Origin: Lachnospiraceae bacterium
GTDB lineage: Bacteria > Bacillota > Clostridia > Lachnospirales > Lachnospiraceae
Assembly (NCBI GenBank): GCA_022798035.1
Contig: JAAWLS010000040.1
Location: forward strand, 1 to 12,108
Length of the DNA: 12,108 nt
Direction of reading: 5' to 3'
Shown: positions 1-6,402 of the stretch, in pieces
Numbering within the stretch: position 1 is the first letter of the stretch
Layout of the letters: every line of letters starts with the position of its first letter
Made by a program: the position numbers and the translations under genes
Notes under the pieces: model-generated
The model's database searches: none
What the model was told of the DNA's origin: nothing
The model's input: the letters and a program-made list of their open reading frames with translations, nothing else

Positions 1-359
1 TTGGCGGCGGCGTTTGGTTTATTGGAGACGATGGCCATTTTATAGCCGGATGCGGCAGCGTCCTTTAAAAATTCCAGTATGCCGGGATAAGGTTTTGTGA
101 AATCTTTTTTGTGAATGGTGTAATGTTCATGGAAATCTTTCAGACAGTCGTCGAATTTGGAGAAAGCGCGTCCTTCTGGAATTGCTTTCTCCAGCAGAAC
201 GCCTATGCCGTTTCCAACCATTTGCTGAACCTGGCTTTCCGAGTGGATTGGAAAGCCATAGCGCTCCATAACATAGTTTACACTGTTGGCTAAATCAGTG
301 AGAGAATTCAGTAACGTTCCATCTAAATCAAAGATAATGGTATCAATTTTATTTGACAT
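1..359 (-). CDS. HAD-superfamily phosphatase, phosphoglycolate phosphatase-like (partial, N-terminal half)
   Basis: This is a cytoplasmic HAD hydrolase of the phosphoglycolate phosphatase / beta-phosphoglucomutase-like group, which removes phosphate from small phosphorylated metabolites through an aspartyl-phosphate intermediate. Motif I is clear in residues 10-15 (FDLDGT), with D11 as nucleophile and D13 as general acid/base. Residues 16-90 look like the helical cap of subfamily I. Motif II is at residues 110-114 (IVSNK), with S112 binding phosphate. The reading frame runs off the left edge after 119 codons, so motifs III and IV (lysine and acidic pair) are outside the window; full members have roughly 210-220 residues. 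The ATG start is supported by AAAGGAG on the minus strand at 366-372, seven bases upstream. It is divergent from the beta-galactosidase gene. The substrate cannot be told from sequence, because HAD specificity is poorly predictable. Confidence 0.93.
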   Translation of the reverse strand, partial: MSNKIDTIIFDLDGTLLNSLTDLANSVNYVMERYGFPIHSESQVQQMVGNGIGVLLEKAIPEGRAFSKFDDCLKDFHEHYTIHKKDFTKPYPGILEFLKDAAASGYKMAIVSNKPNAAA

Positions 360-656
360 AATGGGCTCCTTTCAAAATTCATGGTCTTCTATAGGGATTA
401 GGCGTTAAAAAGGCACACGGTATCCATTCTATAGCATATATTGGCCTACAGACGAAGCTGCAGAAAAAATATATGGCAGTGCGCACAGCAGCGAAGGCGT
501 TTTTGATATCCTAATCTTGTATTTCATTAAATTGTATACCTCAGAAGGCAAATCTGCAAGAGGGAAAGTTTTATCTTTAAAATGTCTGCTTTTGTTGAAA
601 ATTTGGGCTTTTATGTTTTGCAATTTCACAATAGCAAAACTCAAAGCGGAGGAAGA
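360..656. other. Divergent intergenic region, no convincing gene
   Basis: This gene-free stretch separates the HAD phosphatase from the beta-galactosidase unit. Only one small open frame spans it on the minus strand (429-644). It starts at a TTG without a ribosome binding site and resembles no family I know, so I do not call it. Minus-strand CTATAGAA occurs twice (387-394 and 427-434), exactly 40 bases apart. Either copy could act as a -10 element for the phosphatase gene, but no good -35 box stands at the right distance. An eight-base palindrome GTGCGCAC is at 479-486, with no known role. Confidence 0.6.
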
Positions 657-685
657 TTGAAAAAAAACTATTTTTTGATTATAAT
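657..685 (+). promoter_or_regulatory. Sigma-A promoter of the beta-galactosidase unit
   Basis: A -35 box TTGAAA (657-662) and a perfect -10 box TATAAT (680-685) are separated by exactly 17 bases, which predicts a transcript start near 692. The spacer contains a short A/T inverted repeat (seven A, CTA, six T). The predicted start leaves a leader of about 108 nt before the beta-galactosidase ATG at 800. No other good promoter is visible before 6164, so this one probably serves all three following genes. Confidence 0.75.
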
Positions 686-787
686 TGTATTATTAACGCG
701 GAAAATTGTTTGAAAATGATGAAGAAAAAGGGTGAGAGAATCTTCCGATGCTTTCACGAACTATCTGTTTGTGCCAAAACGCACAGA

Positions 788-794
788 GTGGAGG
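788..794 (+). promoter_or_regulatory. Ribosome binding site that fixes the beta-galactosidase start
   Basis: GTGGAGG lies five bases before the ATG at 800. The frame stays open upstream to a TTG at 710. That start has no Shine-Dalgarno sequence, and the extra 30 residues do not resemble a GH42 N-terminus, so translation is placed at 800. Confidence 0.8.
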
Positions 795-799
795 AAATT

Positions 800-2833
800 A
801 TGTGGGAAAAAATATGGAACCAAGAGAAAATTGCATATGGAGGAGATTACAATCCGGAACAGTGGCCGGAGGAGACCTGGGAGGAGGATATGCGCCTGCT
901 GAAATTAGCGCATATTGATACGCTGACCTTAAACGTATTTTCCTGGGCTGCGCTGCAGCCTTCGGAAGAAGAATATTCTTTTGAAAAATTAGATAAAATT
1001 ATGAAACTTGCAAAAGACCATGGAATGAAAGTCTGCCTTGCCACCAGCACAGGGGCCCATCCAGCCTGGATGGCGAGAAAATATCCGGAAATTCTGCGGA
1101 CAGATATTCATGGAATCAAACGGAAATTCGGTGCGCGCCATAATTCCTGCCCAAACAGTTTGGTATACCGCAAATATTCTGTGAAGCTGGCGGAAAAATT
1201 AGCAGAGCGTTATCAGGATTTTGATAATATTGCGGCGTGGCACATTTCCAATGAGTACGGCGGAGAATGTTATTGTGAGAACTGTGAAAAAGCTTTCCGG
1301 ATATGGCTGAAGAATAGGTATCATACGTTGGAAGAGCTGAACCGGGCCTGGAACACTTCTTTCTGGGGACACACCTTTTATGACTGGGAGGAGATTGTAC
1401 TGCCGGATTTGCGCAGTGAGCATATGAGCGAGGAAGAGACGGCGGCTCAGGGAATCAGCCTGGATTACCGGCGATTCAATTCAGACAGCATTTTAGAGTG
1501 TTTCCGTTTGGAGTATGAGGCGGTGAAGAAATACACGCCGGAAATTCCGGTGACTACGAACCTTATGGGTGCATACAAGCCTCTGGACTATCAGAAATGG
1601 GGAAAATATATGGACTTTGTCTCATGGGACAATTATCCTTCCAATGAGGATTCTGCCAGCCAGATTGCATTTCATCACGATTTGATGCGCGGTGTGGGGG
1701 ACGGCAGGCCCTTTGTGCTGATGGAGCAGACCCCCAGCCAGCAGAACTGGCAGCCTTTCAATGCATTGAAACGTCCGGGGGTTATGCGGCTGTGGAGTTA
1801 CCAGGCGGTTGCCCATGGTTCGGATGCCGTGATGTTTTTCCAGATGAAACGGAGTGTCGGCTCCTGTGAAAAATACCACGGAGCGGTGATTGACCATGCA
1901 GGCCATGAGCACACCAGAGTGTTTCGGGAAGTGGCAGAGCTTGGAGCGGAGTTAGAACAGATAGGCCGAGAAATTTTAGGCTCTGTATCTGCCGCCGAGA
2001 CGGCCATTATGTTTGATTGGGAAAACTGGTGGGCTATCGAGTATTCCGCCGGGCCCAGTGTCAGTCTGAAATACAAGGATGAGGTGTTGAAATACTATGA
2101 GGCGCTTCACAGTCAGAATATTCCGGTGGATGTGATTGGAGAGGGAGATGATTTGTCCCGCTATAAACTAGTGATTGCACCCATTCTCTACATGACAAAG
2201 CCGGGCGTGGACGAGAGAATCCGGGCCTTTGTAAGCCAAGGCGGAACGTTTGTCACCACTTATTTCAGCGGCTATGTGGATGAAAATGATTTGGTTGTGA
2301 TTGGAGGTTATCCAGGGAGACTGCGGGATATTCTGGGAATCTGGGTGGAAGAGATTGACGCGCTTCCTGAGCACAAGAAAAACGAATTTATTTACGGCGG
2401 ACAAACATTTGAAGCGGGACTTGTCTGCGATATTATGCATTTGGAAGGGGCCGAGGCCCTGGCAGAATATCAGGAAGACTTTTATGCCAAAACTCCTGTG
2501 GTGACAAGGAACTGTTTTGGGACAGGGAGCGCATATTATGTGGGAACCCGGTCAGAGAAAGGATTTTACCAAAAGCTGCTTGCAGATATCTGCAGTCAGA
2601 GCCAGATTATGCCTGCGGCAAAAGTGCCGGAGGGAATCGAGGCGGTCAAAAGAGTACGGGAAAGAGAAACGTATCTGTTTCTTTTGAACCACACAGAGGA
2701 GGAGAAAGAAATTCTTCTGTCGGAGCATGGAACAGACTTGATAGCACAAAAGACATATCAACCAGGAGAAAATTTAACGCTTCCTCCAAAGGGAACTGCT
2801 ATTTTGCGTCATAGAAAATCTGTTGAAAAGTAA
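800..2833 (+). CDS. GH42 beta-galactosidase
   Basis: Glycoside hydrolase family 42 retaining beta-galactosidase of 677 residues, the usual length. The N-terminus (AYGGDYNPEQW, residues 14-24) is the classic family opening. A TIM barrel covers roughly residues 10-390, a trimerisation domain about 397-605, and a small C-terminal beta domain the rest. The acid/base is E152 in WHISNEYGG and the nucleophile is E309 in LMEQTPS. C117, C157, C159 and C162 match the four-cysteine zinc site known from Thermus A4 beta-galactosidase. The segment around residue 346 (FFQMKRS followed by EKYHGAV) is the family's substrate-site signature in slightly divergent form. No signal peptide is present, so the enzyme is cytoplasmic and would need imported oligosaccharides. 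It has its own promoter (657-685), and yccF follows twelve bases after the stop. No transporter or regulator is adjacent. Known GH42 substrates include lacto-oligosaccharides and galactans; specificity here is unknown. Confidence 0.96.
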   Translation: MWEKIWNQEKIAYGGDYNPEQWPEETWEEDMRLLKLAHIDTLTLNVFSWAALQPSEEEYSFEKLDKIMKLAKDHGMKVCLATSTGAHPAWMARKYPEILRTDIHGIKRKFGARHNSCPNSLVYRKYSVKLAEKLAERYQDFDNIAAWHISNEYGGECYCENCEKAFRIWLKNRYHTLEELNRAWNTSFWGHTFYDWEEIVLPDLRSEHMSEEETAAQGISLDYRRFNSDSILECFRLEYEAVKKYTPEIPVTTNLMGAYKPLDYQKWGKYMDFVSWDNYPSNEDSASQIAFHHDLMRGVGDGRPFVLMEQTPSQQNWQPFNALKRPGVMRLWSYQAVAHGSDAVMFFQMKRSVGSCEKYHGAVIDHAGHEHTRVFREVAELGAELEQIGREILGSVSAAETAIMFDWENWWAIEYSAGPSVSLKYKDEVLKYYEALHSQNIPVDVIGEGDDLSRYKLVIAPILYMTKPGVDERIRAFVSQGGTFVTTYFSGYVDENDLVVIGGYPGRLRDILGIWVEEIDALPEHKKNEFIYGGQTFEAGLVCDIMHLEGAEALAEYQEDFYAKTPVVTRNCFGTGSAYYVGTRSEKGFYQKLLADICSQSQIMPAAKVPEGIEAVKRVRERETYLFLLNHTEEEKEILLSEHGTDLIAQKTYQPGENLTLPPKGTAILRHRKSVEK

Positions 2834-2845
2834 GGAGAAAATAGA

Positions 2846-3205
2846 ATGAATTGTTTGGGAAATGTATTGTGGATGATTTTTGGAGGACTGCTCAGCGGAT
2901 TGAGCTGGATGCTGGCGGGGTGCCTGTGGTGCATCACAATTGTGGGGATTCCGGTAGGCGTACAGTGCTTTAAATTTGCCGGACTGAGTCTGTGTCCTTT
3001 TGGCAGGGAGGTGCACTATGGCGGCGGCGCTGTCTCCACCCTTGTAAATATTATCTGGCTGCTTATTTCAGGAATTCCAATGGCAGTGGAATTTGCACTG
3101 ATTGGCTGCCTATTGTGTGCGACTGTAATCGGGATTCCTTTTGGCCTGCAGATGTTTAAGCTGGCGAAACTGGCGCTGATGCCTTTTGGCGCTTCAGTAG
3201 AGTAA
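2846..3205 (+). CDS. yccF: YccF domain-containing inner membrane protein
   Basis: Small integral membrane protein of 119 residues built from two copies of the YccF domain, at about residues 6-53 and 67-114. Each copy has a hydrophobic stretch, then the hallmark segment (TIVGIPVGVQCFK, residues 31-43; TVIGIPFGLQMFK, residues 93-105) and ends in PFG (51-53 and 113-115). The family is widespread in bacteria, and its biochemical role is not established. The start is supported by AAGGAG at 2832-2837, eight bases upstream and overlapping the stop codon of the beta-galactosidase gene. The 22-base gap to the next gene suggests one transcript with both neighbours. Family identity is clear. A link to galactoside metabolism rests on position only, and I would not infer transport activity. 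Confidence 0.92.
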   Translation: MNCLGNVLWMIFGGLLSGLSWMLAGCLWCITIVGIPVGVQCFKFAGLSLCPFGREVHYGGGAVSTLVNIIWLLISGIPMAVEFALIGCLLCATVIGIPFGLQMFKLAKLALMPFGASVE

Positions 3206-3227
3206 AAGTAGAAGGGAGGAATTTCCA

Positions 3228-5969
3228 ATGATTTTGCTGAAAGCAAACAGTGAACTAAAAAATGTATTTGGCCGGATGATAAAGGCTATGGGGGAGAATG
3301 TGACGTGGACCGGAAATTTTGTGGTGCTGAATAATTTTCTGATTTTGGCCGGAAATGTCAGGTCGCTGATTTTCAGTTTTGACAATCGAAAAGTGATTAC
3401 CAATGTTATTGAACTGCCGGACAAAGAGGAAGATATGGAGCCGGTGGAGGACAATGAGATTTTGTCGAACGTGCTGAACATGACGTTGTATGCCTTTGGA
3501 AAATGGGGGACGATTAAGGGGCTGAAAGTGGAACAGGACTATCGGCAGCTGAACGGATTGTTTTATGCTATTTTAAAAGATATCAAAGTGACGCCGGGAT
3601 TTCGGGATGATAATTTCCGTTTCTACAAAGATAATATTCAGATGACTTATGAAGAAGTGGTACAGCTGGCCATGGAAGAGGGCAGGCGCAAGGCAGACGA
3701 GTGGAAGAAAGAGGAGAAAGAACAGGAAGAGCTAGAAGAGAAAGGCCTGGGTCTGTGGCATAAAATCCGGTGGACGATGGAGAAAGCCACATTTGCCAAA
3801 GAGGGAATCACAGATAATGAGCGCAAATCCTCTCGTCTTGGAAATAATTTTTATGTTACAGGATATCGGTGTCCGGGCTGCGGAAGGAAATTGTATATGG
3901 CAGTTTACCCCCAGGGAAAGGAATTTCTTGTAGAGACAGAGGAAGGCAGAGTGTATCTGGCCAGAAGCTACACCTGCAGTAACTGTAATCTCTTTTACAC
4001 GCCGAGACCTGGAAAGCTGCTGCGGGAAGGTGACAGCTATACCATGAAATTCGGCGGCGACAGGAATGCCTACGAGGATTATCAGGAATTGCTGGGCAGC
4101 CAGGCAGAGCGGACTTCCAACTGTAATTTTAATGAGTTTGAGTCTCAGCGGGGCAGACATGCGGTACCAGCCATTGAGGAAGCCTGTGCCGATTTAGAAA
4201 ATATGACAGTGGATGAGCTTCATGATTTGGAAGAGAAAATAGACGACGGATTTTTCCCGCCTATGAAAGCTGAGCCCTACCGAGAGAGAATAGAAGAACT
4301 ACTGCAGGGAATGCAGAGAGCAAAAGGCGATACAAGACAACAGGAGAAAGAGGCGGAGATTTCAGAAAAACCAGAGGTGGAAACTTCTTTAAAAGAAGAA
4401 AAACCAGAAAGTAAAAACCAGAAAACTGTCAGTCAGACGAAAGAAAAACAGGCAGAGAATGTAGCAAATCAGGAGATAAAAACAAAATCAACAGGAAAAG
4501 ATGAGGTCGTTCAGGAGAAGAAGGAGAGAAAAGAGAAAGGCAGATTCAACAGTTCCGGAAAACGTTCCGGGAAACAGAAACCGGAACAGAAGAGTAGTTC
4601 ACAAGAGTTGACAGGCAAAGAGAAATATGAAGCCCACATGAAGGTTTTAGAGCGTATGTCGCCGGAACAGCTCAAAGGGCTGAGAGAGCAGATTCAGTCG
4701 GATGAGCATTTGGAGTGGATGGAAAAAGAGAAGTACACCAGACAGATTAAACAGGCCGTTGCCAAAAAAGAGGAGGAAGAGGCCCGGCAGAAAGCGGAGA
4801 AATGCAAGGACAAACCATATGGGGTGCTGAAACGGGTGATGGAAGAAATTTCTCAGTCAGAGTGTCCGGAAACGTCCAAAAAAGAGCTTTTAGATTCTCT
4901 GCAGAAGCTGAAGCAGAAACGGGGAAAAGAGGAGGCAGAGCAGCTGATTGCGAAGATACCGGAGAACATGAACCGCAGTCAGTACCGCACGTTCCGGGAA
5001 AAATTTGACCGATATCAGGATATTGATATTTCCGCTTATCAGGAAGTGCTGGAAAGCAAACGGAGGCTGGCAGAGAAACGGGAAATTGCCGGTATGCTGA
5101 AGCGGGCGGAGAGAGCAGACCGGAATGGACTGGTGCGGATGATGAATCAACTGAAGGAGGAAGGATTTTTAGAAAGCCAGGCGGCGCCTGCCATGGAGAA
5201 AATTGAGAGTAAAATCAGAGCTCTGGATGAGAAAGCCATCGACAAAATCTGTCCTAACATTATGGGAATGAGTTTTGACGAGGCGGCGGAGGCTTATGAA
5301 AAAATTGAAGGGGGAGCTTTCCTTCCGGAATTAAAAACAGATACGCTGGAGATGATAGACAAGCGTCTCACCAAGCTGAAAATGGATGAATGTGAACTTC
5401 TGGTAGAAAAACTGAAAGATGCCCTAAAGGGAAAGATTAAGGAGACAGACAGAATTCATTTCTACGAAGCTCGTAAAATAATGCGGGGGGACTGGGAACC
5501 CAGGGAAGCAGAACTGGCGGCGAGAGCTTTAAATACATATGCCGGGGAGCGGGAGCGCTATGAGTTTCCTATTTTGATTTGTGATTCTTCCAGTCGAAAA
5601 AATGGAAAGGAAGGATTTATTCTGACACCGGATAACATTTTCTACAACAGCACTTTCAGCAGTGAGAAAATTCCGGTTCGGTCTGTGGTGAGCCTGGAAG
5701 GGAACACAGGGCTTTTGAACCGGGGAATCTGTGTGAACCGGAGCAGAGGAACAAGGACCAAGATTCCGGGCGGAATTCCAGCAAAGGAGCTGAAAGTATT
5801 TGCCGGAATCCTGGATGGATTTGTATCATATCTTCAGGAGAAACCAGAATCCAGAAGTATTGCATATCTGGCGAAAGAAAAACATGAGGTGAAATGCTGT
5901 TATCGCTGCGGATATACTTACCGGGGAGGAAATATCTGTCCCAAGTGCGGCAATCAGGAGAATCACTGA
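3228..5969 (+). CDS. Large multidomain zinc-ribbon protein of unknown function
   Basis: I do not recognise a named family for this 913-residue protein. Visible in order are: an N-terminal alpha/beta region (1-145); a charged helix (145-172); a treble-clef or zinc-ribbon unit with C215/C218 and C250/C253 (CPGC...CSNC); an acidic helical unit (315-360); a disordered K/E/Q-rich linker (about 363-465); a long helical region (about 470-755) with degenerate repeats of roughly 36 residues; a beta-rich domain (about 778-870) resembling bacterial PH-like folds; and a C-terminal zinc ribbon with C891/C894 and C904/C907. No signal peptide or membrane segment is seen, so it is probably cytoplasmic. The ATG follows GGGAGG (3214-3219) by eight bases, 22 bases after yccF. 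The paired CxxC motifs suggest structural zinc and a scaffold role. A PH-like domain beside YccF could mean membrane recruitment, which is inference. No catalytic motif was found. Confidence 0.9.
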   Translation: MILLKANSELKNVFGRMIKAMGENVTWTGNFVVLNNFLILAGNVRSLIFSFDNRKVITNVIELPDKEEDMEPVEDNEILSNVLNMTLYAFGKWGTIKGLKVEQDYRQLNGLFYAILKDIKVTPGFRDDNFRFYKDNIQMTYEEVVQLAMEEGRRKADEWKKEEKEQEELEEKGLGLWHKIRWTMEKATFAKEGITDNERKSSRLGNNFYVTGYRCPGCGRKLYMAVYPQGKEFLVETEEGRVYLARSYTCSNCNLFYTPRPGKLLREGDSYTMKFGGDRNAYEDYQELLGSQAERTSNCNFNEFESQRGRHAVPAIEEACADLENMTVDELHDLEEKIDDGFFPPMKAEPYRERIEELLQGMQRAKGDTRQQEKEAEISEKPEVETSLKEEKPESKNQKTVSQTKEKQAENVANQEIKTKSTGKDEVVQEKKERKEKGRFNSSGKRSGKQKPEQKSSSQELTGKEKYEAHMKVLERMSPEQLKGLREQIQSDEHLEWMEKEKYTRQIKQAVAKKEEEEARQKAEKCKDKPYGVLKRVMEEISQSECPETSKKELLDSLQKLKQKRGKEEAEQLIAKIPENMNRSQYRTFREKFDRYQDIDISAYQEVLESKRRLAEKREIAGMLKRAERADRNGLVRMMNQLKEEGFLESQAAPAMEKIESKIRALDEKAIDKICPNIMGMSFDEAAEAYEKIEGGAFLPELKTDTLEMIDKRLTKLKMDECELLVEKLKDALKGKIKETDRIHFYEARKIMRGDWEPREAELAARALNTYAGERERYEFPILICDSSSRKNGKEGFILTPDNIFYNSTFSSEKIPVRSVVSLEGNTGLLNRGICVNRSRGTRTKIPGGIPAKELKVFAGILDGFVSYLQEKPESRSIAYLAKEKHEVKCCYRCGYTYRGGNICPKCGNQENH

Positions 5970-5983
5970 TAGAATTTTTCAGG

Positions 5984-6043
5984 ATGAAAGTGCGGACAGA
6001 GGGGTATCAGATTAGGATAGGAGAAAAGGGAGTATGTCCATGA
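5984..6043 (+). CDS. Possible 19-residue ORF (weak)
   Basis: ATG at 5984 opens a 19-codon frame whose TGA (6041-6043) overlaps the second ATG of the next tiny ORF as ATGA. Upstream sequence offers only a weak CAGG as ribosome binding site. The peptide, beginning MKVRTEGYQ, has no recognisable feature. It is listed because the ATGA overlap mimics translational coupling, but chance is quite possible. Confidence 0.2.
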   Translation: MKVRTEGYQIRIGEKGVCP

Positions 6044-6078
6044 AAAATAAAGCAAAACGATGGTTTTGTCCGTATTAA
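6034..6078 (+). CDS. Possible small peptide MSMKNKAKRWFCPY
   Basis: A 14-codon frame starts at ATG 6034; an internal ATG at 6040 would give 12 residues. AGGAG about nine bases before the first ATG, and GGGAG (6028-6032) seven bases before the second, both give plausible ribosome binding. The peptide is basic and then ends in W-F-C-P-Y. The ending resembles the first half of a WFCPYC zinc knuckle but stops before a second cysteine. It lies after the 913-residue gene and just before an intrinsic terminator. It could be a real small peptide, the remnant of a zinc-ribbon gene, or chance. No family is recognised. Confidence 0.35.
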   Translation: MSMKNKAKRWFCPY

Positions 6079-6089
6079 TTTGTAAAGAC

Positions 6090-6136
6090 GGCACAGCAGG
6101 AAAATGCGTTTCTACTGTGCCATTTTTGCTTGTTTT
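6090..6136 (+). terminator. Rho-independent terminator closing the beta-galactosidase unit
   Basis: GGCACAGCAG (6090-6099) pairs with CTACTGTGCC (6112-6121) over ten positions with one A-C mismatch. The 12-base loop is followed by ATTTTTGCTTGTTTTT. The GC-rich stem and T-rich tail fit an intrinsic terminator, placed twelve bases after the tiny ORF's stop codon. Confidence 0.8.
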
Positions 6137-6163
6137 TGCGGTAATTTGGGAAGAATGGTATTC

Positions 6164-6192
6164 TTGACAAAGAAAATATTAAGGAATACAAT
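6164..6192 (+). promoter_or_regulatory. Sigma-A promoter for the chemoreceptor gene
   Basis: A perfect -35 box TTGACA (6164-6169) is followed after 17 bases by TACAAT (6187-6192), with transcription predicted near 6199. A second TTGACA occurs at 6239-6244 with only TTATGC at the matching -10 place (6262-6267), perhaps a weaker second promoter. I saw no sigma-28 flagellar promoter. Transcription from 6199 gives a leader of about 200 nt before the GTG start at 6403. Confidence 0.75.
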
Positions 6193-6359
6193 AATTTTAG
6201 TGACCAAAGAGGAAGATTGCCATTCATTTATCATGGTATTGACAAGGAGTTATGTAACATTTTATGCGTGTTTTATTTTTATAAATAGTGTGCGGCCTGA
6301 GACATAGAATGTGCGGTATGAAGACAATTTTCAGTTTTTGATTTGCTCACGTAACATCA

Positions 6360-6385
6360 TTCTATCTGAAAATTTCATGATAGAA
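6360..6385 (+). promoter_or_regulatory. Leader hairpin next to the chemoreceptor ribosome binding site
   Basis: TTCTATC (6360-6366) and GATAGAA (6379-6385) are perfect inverted copies. The bases between (TGA...TCA) extend the stem by three pairs with one bulged T. The hairpin ends four bases before GGGAGG (6389-6394), which is eight bases before the GTG start. It could influence translation or serve as an operator; no regulator is identified. Confidence 0.45.
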
Positions 6386-6402
6386 CGCGGGAGGGAAAGA
6401 TA

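Larger units (their letters stand above)
5970..6402. other. Intergenic region: tiny ORFs, terminator, tandem promoter elements and chemoreceptor leader
   Basis: This gene-poor stretch holds, in order, two tiny overlapping ORFs (5984-6043 and 6034/6040-6078), an intrinsic terminator (6090-6136), a strong promoter (6164-6192), a second TTGACA box (6239-6244) and a leader of about 200 nt with a hairpin next to the chemoreceptor start. An open frame at 6104-6307 begins inside the terminator without a ribosome binding site and is not called. I compared the leader with the c-di-GMP-I, purine and preQ1 riboswitch cores and saw no match. Confidence 0.7.

Noticed and set aside
429..644. 71-codon frame on the minus strand in the divergent region
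   Set aside because: It starts at a TTG without a ribosome binding site and resembles no protein I know.
657..713. 18-codon TTG frame (MKKNYFLIIIVLL...) after GGAGGA at 648-653, looking like a signal-peptide start
   Set aside because: It coincides with the -35 and -10 boxes of the TTGAAA-17-TATAAT promoter, its spacing to GGAGGA is short, and no upstream promoter is seen. The AT-rich promoter explains the hydrophobic codons.
710..799. N-terminal extension of the beta-galactosidase from a TTG start at 710
   Set aside because: It has no ribosome binding site, its 30 residues are unlike GH42 N-termini, and a good GTGGAGG stands before the ATG at 800.
3732..4160. 142-codon antisense frame within the 913-residue gene, and a similar one at 9480-9914
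   Set aside because: Both lie opposite clear coding sequence, lack ribosome binding sites and have compositions expected of shadow frames.
6104..6307. 67-codon plus-strand frame after the terminator
   Set aside because: It begins inside the terminator loop, has no ribosome binding site and overlaps promoter elements.
6193..6402. c-di-GMP-I riboswitch in the chemoreceptor leader
   Set aside because: The conserved core sequences and tetraloop-receptor arrangement of that class were not found on reading the leader.
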